Source of the DNA: Orbilia blumenaviensis
Taxonomy: Eukaryota > Ascomycota > Orbiliomycetes > Orbiliales > Orbiliaceae
Length of the DNA stretch: 64,000 nucleotides
Reading direction: 5' to 3'
NCBI GenBank assembly: GCA_036872755.1
Contig: JAVHNS010000010.1
Coordinates: 1,116,001-1,180,000, forward strand
In this document: positions 12,266-24,000 of the stretch, one piece after another
How positions within the stretch are numbered: position 1 is the stretch's first letter
Layout of the letters: every line of letters starts with the position of its first letter
Translations under genes and position numbers: made by a program
Notes under the pieces: generated by a model
Told to the model about the DNA's origin: nothing
Database searches by the model: none
The model's input: only the letters and a program-made list of their open reading frames with translations

Positions 12266-13902
12266 CTATATATGGAAGTCGTCCCATCCGCCGGTAACCC
12301 ACTCGGAGTCATCGTCAACAACCTCCTGCTCTACCTCGATACCGAAGACGTCACCATCGATAAACTTGTCCTTGATGACGTTCTTGGTAGCCAAGGGCTT
12401 CTTGTCGGCACTCCAGGTACGCGCATTGTTTTCCTTGAGACGCTGCATAGCAAGTTGTTCCTCTTCCTCGTCCTCGTCAAAGATATCGCTCCAGCTCATG
12501 GACACACCAGAGTCGGCCTTGCTAGTATAGGTGACGGGCTTCTTGGAAACATTGATTGGAACACTTGGGATGGTAGCATTGGAAACAAAGGTAGGAGTGA
12601 CGGGGGAGAGGGTAGGTTGAGCCTTAGTGTCGGTATTGATGGTAGACAACTTGAAGGGCTTTGGAGGGATGATCTCGATGCGGGAGTTGGAGAAGTAGGA
12701 AACAGCCTTGAATGGGCTGGCCTTCTTAGGCAAGGAAGATGGGATAGACATGCCAAGGCCAGAGTCATAAGACTCTGGGAGGTTAATCTGCTTCTCGGCT
12801 GAGGGGACAGCAACATACGGTTCATCATAAATCGTGGATAGTTGTCGTTGATGGGTGCTGTTGAGAGCCTGGGCCCATGGGAAGCCGCCACCAGCAACGG
12901 GTTGAGGAGCCGTGAGGGATGGAGTTCGGAGTGGCTCACGGGTGCTGGCGGTGACCTGGGCGTCACGATCTTCGATGCAGTAATCATCGTACATCTCGTC
13001 ATCGGTAGACCAAGCGGTAACATTCATAATCGCACGGCGAACCATCTCCAGAGAGCGCTTGGATGGATCAAGTTGAAGGCAGTGGTTGAGGACCTCATAG
13101 GTCTGCTCAGACATTGTCGGGAAGATATCGAACAAAGTTTCGCGGTCATAGGAGAAGTCACGGAACAATGGGTCTTCACGGGTTGGGATGGTAAATGGGT
13201 TGCGAGCGAAGAGAACGTTCAACAAGCAAATACCAATAGCCCAGACGTCAGCCTTTGCGGGCTCGTAAGGACCGGTGGAGGGATCATATTGTTCCGGAGC
13301 CATATACCTGTCGCTTCCGACACAGACGTCGTCGGAGAGCTTGTCCGTCGTGGCCAAGCCGAAGTCACCAAGCTTGATGTCACCTTCGTGAGTAAGGAAG
13401 ATGTTCTCTGGCTTGATGTCTCGGTGGTAGACACCCTTGGAGTGCATGTGTTCAACAGCTGAGAGGAGTTGCAACATGAAGTCGCGAACGTGCTCAGTCT
13501 CCAAGGGTCCTTTGTCAAGGCGGATGGCCTCGTACAAGTCACCCATTGAGCAATACTCGAGGACGATGAAGAGGTGCGAGCTTGTCTCAAAGGAATGGCG
13601 GACATTGACAATATGGGGGTGAGTCCCGAGCAACGAGTGGTAGTAAAGCTCCTGGGCATCATCGTCGTACTCGACGCTACCCTCATTGGCTTGCTTCACG
13701 AGGCATTTGATAGCCACCAAATCGTTCTCCTGGACGTCACGAGCAAGCGAGACCATACCAAAGGAGCCATGGTTAAGAGGTGAAATCACTTCATATCGGC
13801 TATAAAAATTGTTAGCTGGGCTCACATGAACAACTGTAAGAGATTAGAAACATACTTGTCGAGGAAGGATCCCACTTGAAGTTGATCTTTGATAGACTCC
13901 AT
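12266..13902 (-). CDS. Ran1/Ksp1-type serine/threonine protein kinase
   Basis: Model: complement(join(12266..13799,13856..13902)), 526 residues. Exon 1 is 47 nt; the 56-nt intron has GTATGT at its donor and TATAG at its acceptor, and splicing joins ...GSFLD to NRYEVISPLNHGSFG. The kinase domain spans residues about 17-275. It shows the glycine loop NHGSFG (25-30, with the first canonical Gly replaced by Asn), catalytic Lys47 in VAIK, HRDIKPEN with Asp143, DFG at 161-163 and MAPEQ at 182-186. The CSMGDLYEAI and GSDRYMAPEQYDP segments are typical of the fungal Ran1/Ksp1/Sks1 group, which regulates meiosis, nutrient response and filamentation. The roughly 250-residue tail is disordered and ends in an acidic WVTGGWDDFHI segment. 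Reading the kinase frame back through the intron gives a false N-terminus, so the spliced start is preferred. Confidence 0.9.
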
Positions 13903-16900
13903 TGATAATGATGATAAAAGATTGACCTTTGTTCGTTTTTCTTGTTAAATGTTTTTTAAAGATTAAAAAATAAATGTCGACAATGCCGGTATCTAACTGC
14001 TGCTCAAGACCGATCGTGATCAAACGCTTCAGATCAAGAGACAGGCAAGAAGTTTCAACCAATGAGTGACCTTTCAAAGGGTTTCCTCAAAACCGGATCC
14101 AAACCGAAGCGACTTCGCTGGAGGGTTTATACTAGAAAGCCTTGGTAGTAAATATATTTGATGATATGCGATTGTTAAAGAAGGGAGAGAATGTTAAAGG
14201 CCTGGTAGTGTAGATATTGACGAGGAACTACCCAAGGTGGTTATAGTCGTGAACCAGCTCCTGCCTGGGAGGAAAAGATAAAATTCGTAAGGGTGGTATG
14301 GTGACGGGCGGACGCTAAAGCAAAAACCGAGAAACTCCTTGCTGCTGTTATCGTGTGCATATGATGTTGTTTGTATGGGGTCGATGGTATAGACCGTCGG
14401 TTATAAAGATGTTGTGATTGATTATTGAGACATGAAGAATAGATGGTTGGGGGGTATTGTTAATTGTTAATGGTAATCGAACTTCGAAATAAAAGAGACG
14501 CCTTGCTGCACAGAAAAAGGGACCAAAAAAGAACTCCTATTGAATATCCAAAAAAGTTGAGATAGTGAGAGAGATGAAAACGGTGTAAAGAAACGGTCGT
14601 TAAAGAAGAATCTTGACTTGGGAGGTTATTGTCTTGGTCAGGATCCGATGCCGGCGAGCGAAGGCCGAGACGAGAGTGATGGAGGGGAGGGAAAGAAGTT
14701 GAGAGGCTGTAATTGAAGCTATGATCGAAGGATGGATGGGTGACAATAGCTCATATATATCGATTTGGAGAGTTTAGATGATTGACTCCTGAAGGAGAGC
14801 CACGAGAACCGTTCAAGCTTCTCTTATCATCCAATAACCGATATAGCCTCAGCAACTGCGGACCTTGTGAACCACACACCCCACGTTATCTTCACTTGCA
14901 AGTTGTCTTTCTCTCAGGAGCAGATGGTCTTTGTTGGTAGGTAAATTGGGAGGTTGAAGGCGGTCGAGGTTGGCTTTGCCTTTTGAATGTCGATGTTTGT
15001 TATTCTTATGCTGTCTCAGGTAGGTTATTTGACCAGCTTGGAAAGAATGTGAATTGGAAGTTATTTGGGTCGCCGGAGCGAAAAGAGGCGAGGATTACGG
15101 GAGGGTCGAGTCTTTTCGAAGATTTGTGGGCAGACCGTGGAGAATGGAGTGCAGTTTAAGCTGAGAGATGTTATGGGAGCTGAGTGCCAGGCAAAGGAAT
15201 GTTGACGTTGCTTGCCGATGGAGTTGTTACTCTGCTGCGCTGTGTGTTGTTTGGCTTAGTGTTGTTCGGCTGGCTACCACTACTATTCTTCGGACAGGAA
15301 TAGTAATTTTATTGGAGGTTCACAGTAGGGCCGAAAATGATAAAAATTTGGTTTGTATGAGTCGAAATGATGACGATGAAGATTGAAGTCGAGTTTTTAA
15401 ACGCAGGGCAAGGAAAGGCTACGGACGAGGCAAGAGAATGTGAGCGAGGAGATCGGTCGGAATATGTACTAGGGGTGGTGAGAAGCAGAAGAAGGATGAA
15501 GAGAAGAGAAGAGGTGGTGGTGATGATTAGAGCGATAAAACTGGGGGGGAAAGCGAGCAGAAGCAGGAAAAAGGGAAAGAGACAGGAAAAGAGGTCGAAA
15601 CGAGGTGGGAGAAAGGGTCAAGTGCGTGTATTTGTTTGGGTTCTCAGCCAGTAAAGTTAGGGATGGAACGTGCAGGGGGCCTGCGTAGTCCTGGGGCCGG
15701 ACAGATGATGATGTGGAAGGCTGCCAGGTATAACTTAGACTTGAGTTAATGGGCAGCTGGGTGGGTGGACTGGGTGGGACCCCCCCTCTGCTCTCCAATA
15801 AATTGGGTTAATCTCAGGTCCCCACCCTGGCCCATCCATATGCACCTTCAAGGTATGTAGTTAATGTCTGTCTTGTCCATCCCTCTGTCTGTATGTACGT
15901 ACTATACGTATTGGTATATTTGCTAACTGGCATAGACAATGTACATGTACCCTTTGTACCTATGCGTGTGTGTGTGTGTTTATGTGTATATATGTATATG
16001 GGTGTGTGAGAGTGTATGAGGGTATATTGGTTGAAGGCCTGGGGGGGGTCACCATCATGTATCTTGGATGTACCTTGCTCAAGCTGCCTGAGGTACTTTT
16101 TTCTCTCTCTTTTTCTTCTGGCTAGCTATCCTTGCGGGTTTGGTCCTTCTTCTCTTCTGGCAATAGAGAGGGATCCAGAGGAGAGTGACTTCGGATGGTA
16201 CTCACCAGTTACAAAGCTTATACAAGTCGTCGGTCACTTTCCCTTCTTCGAAGAGGCGGTTGTGCCGCCCTTTAATTGCTTCTTCCGAAGGGGGTTGCCG
16301 TTTGGAAAAACCGTCGTTCGGTTCGTCGATGGCTGTGTGCTTGCACTGCACACCTAGAGGGTCTTGTCCGTCTGTATGTCTGTCTATTTGAAAGTAGCTT
16401 ATGCAGAGCACAAACGCTAAACTCTCAAGGTTTAGGGGACAAAAGAAAAGAAAAGGAAACTAAAGTGTCTGGACTTGTCCAAAAAGTCTGGGGAAATCAA
16501 ACCCAGTGTCGTGTGGATGCCGATGATGCTGGTTATGACGGCTTGCTTGCTTGCACTTTACACTCGAAGGCAAGAGAGATGGCGATGTTGATATAGCAAG
16601 ATGGAGCGAGTTTACACAGTATCAACATCTGATTTTGATTCCTTCTTCTTCAGCTTGAGCTCTCAACTCTACTCTAATCTAACACATCGATCACGTACGT
16701 ACCCCCCCCGGAGCAGGACTGACTCCGGGTCCCACGTCCAGTCAGCTGCCACCGCCCTCACGTCAGTCACTTGTTCCCTATTCTCCCAACAAAAAAAAAA
16801 AAAAAAAAAACCAAGAATCGTCAATCAAATCAAACGAACAAACATTCGATGCCCTTCCACAGGCTTATTCGCTATGGATTGGGCCAAGAGTCCGGCCCTT

Positions 16901-19900
16901 ATTGGTAGGTATTAGACTGAACCACCAGCAATTGAAGCACGGAGAGTTATAAGTTACTATTAATTGCGCTTTTACGGAGTATACTAGTACCGTAACCGCG
17001 ATGGCAGAAAGTTACAGCGTAGCACTCGAAACTCCCTCGCTGCTACAAACCCGGGGGCCAAGTCGAGACGAGGGGGACTGAGAATCCGATCTTGCGCTGG
17101 TTATTACGTTGGTTTGGTGGCCATAGCTTCATGAATTCACTCTGGCTACTGTGTACTTTGTACACTATGAAATCATGCACAACTTGTTGGTTCCGCTCTG
17201 TTTCGTTTTTCTTCTTCTCGTTCGGTATATCACTCTTCGCCTTTCAATAATGCGTTTTAGCAGGCTGTTATTTCGCCATCCTTCATCAATTACCAGTCTC
17301 TCCCTTCCCACTCAGACGCCCAGCTCGCCCGACAAACGGAAAGTAAAAATGGGGTGGACCTGCAATGCATCGTTTTTTGCCATCATTTCCACCCTCCAAA
17401 AGCATACCTGAGAAAAAGAAGCAAAATCTCCATCCGCACCACCGACCTATTTTTGCCTGGAACCGGGGCCTGGTTGGCTGGAACGGGGTTCTTTCTGGGT
17501 GAGGGGTGGTTGGCTGTGGCCGAATGATGCATCACCTCTGTCTCTGATGGAGGGCGGCACCGCGTCATTATTGGTCCGCAAAACGATGGCGCTGGACCTT
17601 TCGTGTGTCCTGCAGAATCCGCTAAAGAAGGATGGTCATGTCGTGCTGCCCTTTCTCTTCTTTTTTCCCGCTGGCTCTGGCTCTTTCGATGAGGTTCTGT
17701 TTGACCTGTTCAATAGTGCGTGCAGGTGGGTTTCGTCTCTTCCCTGCTCTCTACCTGGCCTGGCCTGCCTGCCACCTGCATGTCGACGTTTAATGTTGGA
17801 ATTTGATTTGGAAACAGCTGCGTGCTGGTAGACAGGTTTCCAGTAAAACCCGGCATGCTGGCGACTGCACAAAATCCAACAGTTGATCGCGCGACTGGAC
17901 CAGTCGATGGCCTTCTCTTCCTTTCAGATATCCCTAGCTTCATGTTTGACACCCATGTGATACCATTGCCGGAACCAGGCAGTGCGGTGCGTATTTCGTA
18001 GATGGGAAGTTTCAAAGTCTACCTTTTGCTTCCAATATTTTATTTTTCCTGATGGGATTACACGGCAAGATTATGCGATTTTTCTCTTAGATGGAACCCA
18101 TCGTACAGCGTTTACCAAAAACCCGTTTTAATTAATTTTGATGTCTGGAAAAGGGTCTCGGCCAGTCTCCAGGTATTGGGAGCCCCGCTGCCGGACTCTT
18201 GCGCCGCTGGGTGGGTTGTAATGTAATGTGCAGTAGGTGGTACCTTCTTGTGTCGGTCAGGCACCCATCCAACAGTTGATAGAAAAGGGCTGCTGCATTC
18301 GGAGACTGATCGATGCAGAAAGTAGCAAAACCCAGGCCCCATGATCAGACCATGGACTGGACCCTTCTTGCGGCGGACTCCTCCCAACAAACAAAAGAGC
18401 GGAATTCGGTCGTGTCCGCGTTCTCGGAGGACCGAAACATGCCGCGGGACCAAAAAGTTGATCACCAGATTCATGAACAAAAGTCAATTGATAAAATATT
18501 CCAATTGACCAATCGTCCGGCAATATAGCTCAGGCAAGCTTGAGAATTACCCAAAACCTTTGAAGCTCTAGCTAGAGCTCCCCATCAAAGAATTCCTAGT
18601 CGTGATCATACCACAATCAACATTCCCATCACATAACTTCCAACCCCCAAAGCATCAAAATTTCCCCCCTATCTGCTACGTCTATCGTCATAACACACCA
18701 CCATCACATCCCACATTACTACCGTCATCATGTACCTCTACTACATTGCATAGGAAGAGAAGGGCAAAAAAAACTCAGTGCAGATATGCATAAACAATTT
18801 ACCCATAATCCCTACCTTAAACGAAATCCCCTATCCGATAATCTTAATTCCCTTCGGCAGGTTAATCCAAAAGATAAGAGAGAGGGAGAACTGCCCACTA
18901 AGATCTTGCCACAATCCCGTCATATCACTTCCTGATTCCATGATAACGGGGCCGAAATAGTTCCAGTGAATATCAAAGCGGCGCGACATCCCTGGGCAAA
19001 AATGCTTTGACATGAACCACACCCCAGATTTCTCAAAACATCTGCTGTCAGATATTCCGCTTAAGGTATTCGCTTTTGGAAATCTTCTGCGGCATCTTCG
19101 ATATGCTATCTCAAAGGGAATGAGAAGAGAGGTCATTATCAGATCATCATTGTTTGGATTCAATAACATTTTGAGATTCACAGGTGCTTCGGATTTGCGG
19201 TTTGACGTTATAGAACCCCCTCTATAGCTAAATTGAGGGTTCACGGTAAACGAAAAAAATGCTGATGAACCCACTTTGATGAATCCAATTTGAAATTTGA
19301 CTTCCTCCCTTATCAAAAGCCCTTTTGAAGGTACATGTGCGTGCAAATCCACTTATCATGCACCATACCGACGAAAACGGCGAGTATTATCAAGCCATGA
19401 AAATCAAAATGAACCGTCTACCGCGTGTTGAATATATTAAATTCTACCCCAGGGCCAGGGAGGGATAAGGGCGCCATTCCAGACGAGGTGCCGTCCCTTT
19501 TAGCTCGAAGTTTAGATAAGCACGCCATTTAAGCCGTCTTTTGCCTATCACTTTATCAAAAAATGGTCTCACTAGTTGGCTGATTCTTCCTTCAAGCAGT
19601 TTTATAGTTTTTAAACGGGTTGGGTGTTTAAACGTTTGTGTGTAAGCTCCTGTCTATCGGATGTTTGTTAGATGGTGCCTGATTCAGGAGAAGCGAAGAA
19701 AGGTTCCCCGCATCCGGTCATTTTCTTGGAAGTCTAATCGTATTCTATTCTAGCCTGGACTGCAGACGGTAGACGGTATGCTTGAAGATCTTTAATTGTT
19801 TTTTTCTTCTCTCGTATATCGCCCGCTCGCTAGCTTGGATCTATAGAATATTTTCTAGCGAGCAAAAAGGCAACTGACGTGACATTTTGTAAAAGGGGGT

Positions 19901-20326
19901 TTTGTTGGGTGAGGACGTCGACGTAGCGGGAGTACGTATTCCGGCATCACATTACGAGTATTGACTGAGGCGCTACTGGGAACCTTCGGATGCCGTACGG
20001 CCTCCGGGTCGGAGAATAAAATGAACAGGAACCAAATAAATCTAAAGCCTAGCTGGGGTTGAAATTTGGATGATGATTTGATAATTCGATGATTCTGGAA
20101 GTTAGGTTGTAATCACAGTGGCAATTGGTCATACTCGGATCATCAACGACGGAGCGCGGAGGCCGGTTTTCGGCCGTTGGCGATGACTCGACGTCGTCGT
20201 CTGTTCGGACTGGCAACTGGCCCAATTCGAAGCTTTGAGCTGCAGGAACCAATTTTCCAAAGCAGACAATCGTACATGGGACCTAGAACATGAGCATGAA
20301 CCTGAATAAGCATGAGTATGAGTAAG

Positions 20327-20375
<49 letters not shown>

Positions 20376-21039
20376 TCCAGCCAGCTCATTACTACAATGC
20401 ACCAGCCAGGCCGGCAAGCATAATTCCAAGCTGTGCCTTGCATTCTCCACAATTCAATACCGATCGATTGAGCCCGCAGCATAATCTCTAGACTGCACTA
20501 TTTTTGCATCGTGGCCTTCTCGTGTGATAGAACTAGATCGCATACCATTTCTCCATTCCAACTGTTAGACTATGATACCGGTATCAACCGTCCTGAAGGG
20601 CTTAAGCTTAAGGGTCCTGCGATGAACAACTCAGCTCAGCCCCGCCAAAACGGCTAAAAACCGTCCCTGAACGATTGATTCGTGCATGTGGGTTGGAAAT
20701 GCCATCATCGCCATCGACATGCCACAAGCAAAAAAGTTTCAAACGTCAACCCCAACACTTTTTCCCCGCTAGTCTAGACGACATTGTTTCCACCTCAATT
20801 TCAATCCATCAACTTCAGACACGTATGACGCCTAACGTTCCCCTTTGACCGGCATCTTGAAACTAACCATCTCAGCCCTTTCAGAGGTAAACCGTTTTGC
20901 TTGCTCGCGTGAGCAAGGGCCCTCATTTAGCTTGAGTCAACTGAATCCCGATTGGAAAAAGCTGTAACGGCCAGCACATAACCTCCACCGCCTCAATTCC
21001 CGGCTTCAAAAGGTGGCTTCTCGAAGCTCTGAAAGGAAC
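13903..21039. other. 7 kb region without a recognised gene
   Basis: The portion next to the kinase (13.9 to about 15.2 kb) is probably its promoter and long 5' leader. Beyond that I see only short frames without domains on both strands. A 173-residue minus frame at 18831-19352 shows no family motif. Simple sequence includes a GT-rich tract near 15966-16010, an A run at 16792-16810 and the CA microsatellite annotated separately. Recognisable tRNA, rRNA or transposon coding sequence is absent. Confidence 0.45.
20329..20374. repeat. (CA)23 microsatellite
   Basis: An uninterrupted CA dinucleotide run of 46 bp, flanked by unique sequence. The length makes it likely to be polymorphic between strains. 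Confidence 0.97.
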
Positions 21040-24000
21040 ATGTCAGCGGTTAAGGCCGTTCTATTGGATATAGGTATGTTTCGCAGAAAGTATTTCTAGC
21101 TCTTGCATACGAATGATGTGCACTGCAAGAAATTTCTGTCTTATCTTCTGTCGATTCCATTGGATCTCTTTCTTCTTTCATTGGATGTATTTGCTTTATG
21201 CTCGTGCCGCTGGAAAATTCTGCGACCTGTTGTGAGGCTGCTGCGGCCGGCTTGTCGGTCCGACTCGGCCTGGAACAAACCCGCCCTAGTTCAGGGTGGT
21301 ACAGCACAGGGATCGAAAAATGCAACACGTCGGCGGGTTTAGGATCGTGTAGCTCAGCTTACAGATTCGACTATCGATTCTCTACTACTTCGCGTCCCCC
21401 AAAAATACGTGGCACAAAGTTGCGCGCTGGAAGATTGGGGCTTACTGTGCTTCTACAATATCCATGTCTCAGCTTCCCAAAAATACTACATACAATACTT
21501 CCGATTGGAAACCTCTACCCTTGCCACGTTTTTTAACTCCAAATCCCTCCGGGATTTCCTTGTGATTTTTGCGAAAGTGGAATTACAATTTGCTAACATT
21601 TACTTTTCCGATTCGCTGGGTATCACGCGTAGAAGGGACGGTATCATCAATATCATTTGTTCGGGATGTACTGGTAAGTGAGCGTGAATACGTGGAACTT
21701 TAACTTCATTTCATTTCCACCCCAAGTTCTTCCGATTTTGCTGTTAGTATATGGCTGTCTTTTCCTGCAGGTTCAGTTGCTTTCCTTCCTGTTCGACGGT
21801 ATCGTAGCGAACATGCATTGCATCCGGTTTGAAAGTCTCCACTTTCTACAACTTCGCAAATTCCTATTCGCGATCCCCGCGATGATGGAATCCCAGAGGT
21901 TCAGTCGGCTTCTACTAGCTTGAGCTAGTTGCATACCAATCGCATAAACGACGGTGGCTGGCAAGCTCATCGATCGAGGTCCTTCTTTGACGTCGGTGGA
22001 GCTTGGAGTCTGCTGTCAATAGTCCTCACCTGCCTTTCCATGGCCAATGCGCCGCTTGGCGGTTGCTTTTCGGGAAACACCACGAGATCCTTTTTCGAGA
22101 TCTTTGCATCTGGGAAATATTGATCCTTGAAAATTTTTTAAAAATTTTTTCCCTTCAAGCTCCACATTTTTTCAAAAAGAGAGTTTTCCATCCCATCTTT
22201 TTTAATTTTACAATCCTGCAACCTCTTATTTTTCCGAGGTGTTTTCCTGTTCAAAAAAGGCTATATGCAACGTTGGTGAGGTGGCTGCTTACCCACATTA
22301 TCATCAATGCAATGCGTTGGTGGGTTGTCAGTATTTTCCTATCCACCTACCTGTTTGCTCAACCGGGCCATCATAAAAGCAGGCATGGACTTTCCAGAAC
22401 AGGACCAGATTTCCTGTTTGGAAGGTTGAAGAACGCCTGGATTTCGCAGACCGTGTTGCGTTTATCCGGCCGCGGCCTGGTTATCTTCGATTTCGATTCA
22501 TTGATATGATTCGATATCTGGCCGTAAGCTTAACACCACTTCCTTTCCTGCCGGAAAGGAAAAAGAACGAGCATATTATCCAACCTGCACGTTAACCTAT
22601 GGGTTTCAAACGTGGACAAACGAGGTGTTCGACGAGATATGCACTATCGCATCATGATCCCATGACATATTTCCCAATTCTCAAAGAACCTCCATTTCAG
22701 GCGGAAGATAATCATCCGGAGCCATTCAGAAGGCGCGCTCTGAGCTCGCAGCTCTTCCAATCAGAGAATTTGACGAGCGCAGCGTTGAAATGTCTCTGAT
22801 AGGCGAATTAATTAACCTAAAAAAATTCCTTCTTGAGGTTTGAGCTTTGACAGTTCATAACGTGCTTTTCGAAACTTTTGCTTTGTTTGCTCGGATTTGT
22901 CTCTCGTCTGGGCATGATCCATGATGCTTGATGATGTGGAGACGAACAAGATCATTTTGCCGGGGTGGTATGGCCTATCAGTGGAGTTTATGCTTACTCG
23001 TTACATATACCCCATCGAACTGTTGTTTTTTTCCCTTTGCGACTTCCTAGTTCTATGTTTACGTATCTTCATGCAAGTTCGCATTGTATCTCAAAGTACT
23101 GTCGCAAATCATTTGCTGCAGCGCCCACACAACCCAGTCTTCCAGACCGACGTCGACGTAACTACCGATTACAACATCCAAAGTCTACAAAGGGCATGAG
23201 AAAATAAGAGCAAAATAGAAAAAAAAAACAAAGTAAAAAGAGAACTAACTGGAATACACCCCTTGTCCGACGAGATAGTTTCCATACACCCTCCAAGCAC
23301 TGCCGCAAGTCCTTGACGAGAAATGGGATACTCCTGAATTCGCGCCGTACCGCAACGAGTTTCCTACAGAGTTTAGAGATGAGCGAGAAAAGCTTGAGGC
23401 GCATGTGAGGGATTTGACCGCAAGAGATGTGAAGGTTGCGTATCTGAAAGGGTTGCAAGGTGAATTTCTCTACATCACACACAAAGTTATTTTGAATACC
23501 TTGGCTAGAGGGTGGCTATTCCTTATCGTTCAGCTACCAAATTTCGCCAATAGTATCTTTATAACTTATCTAGTACTAATATGTAGCTAACTTGGGGTAC
23601 AACAGGATACCTCTGGCTCACTGCCTACCGCTCAGGCAATATCAAAGCACCGCTATATGCAGATGTAATCCGCGCGCTCCCGCTCTGGACTTCCAGGGGA
23701 CTTAAAGTGTACATCTATTCCTCAGGCAGTGTTCTTGCACAGAAATTATTCTTTAAGTACACGGATAACGAGGCGCAGCCGGATCAACAGGGTTATTTGA
23801 GCGGGTACTTCGATACTGTCAATGCGGGGGTAAAGTGGGAAAAGGGGAGTTATGAGAAAATCTGTGAAGAGACGGGAATACTGCCCAGCGAATGGGTGTT
23901 TTTGACTGATAATGTTAGAGGTATGTGGAGTTTACTTTGTTGTTCTTTTATTTTATTTTTATTGTTATTCTTTATTATTGCCTCTTTGATATTATGCATA

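Noticed and set aside
18831..19352. 173-codon minus-strand frame
   Set aside because: No domain, atypical composition, no supporting neighbours, and overlapping open frames on the other strand; likely chance.
20143..20482. Frames encoding (Val-Cys)n
   Set aside because: Translation of the CA microsatellite, not a gene.
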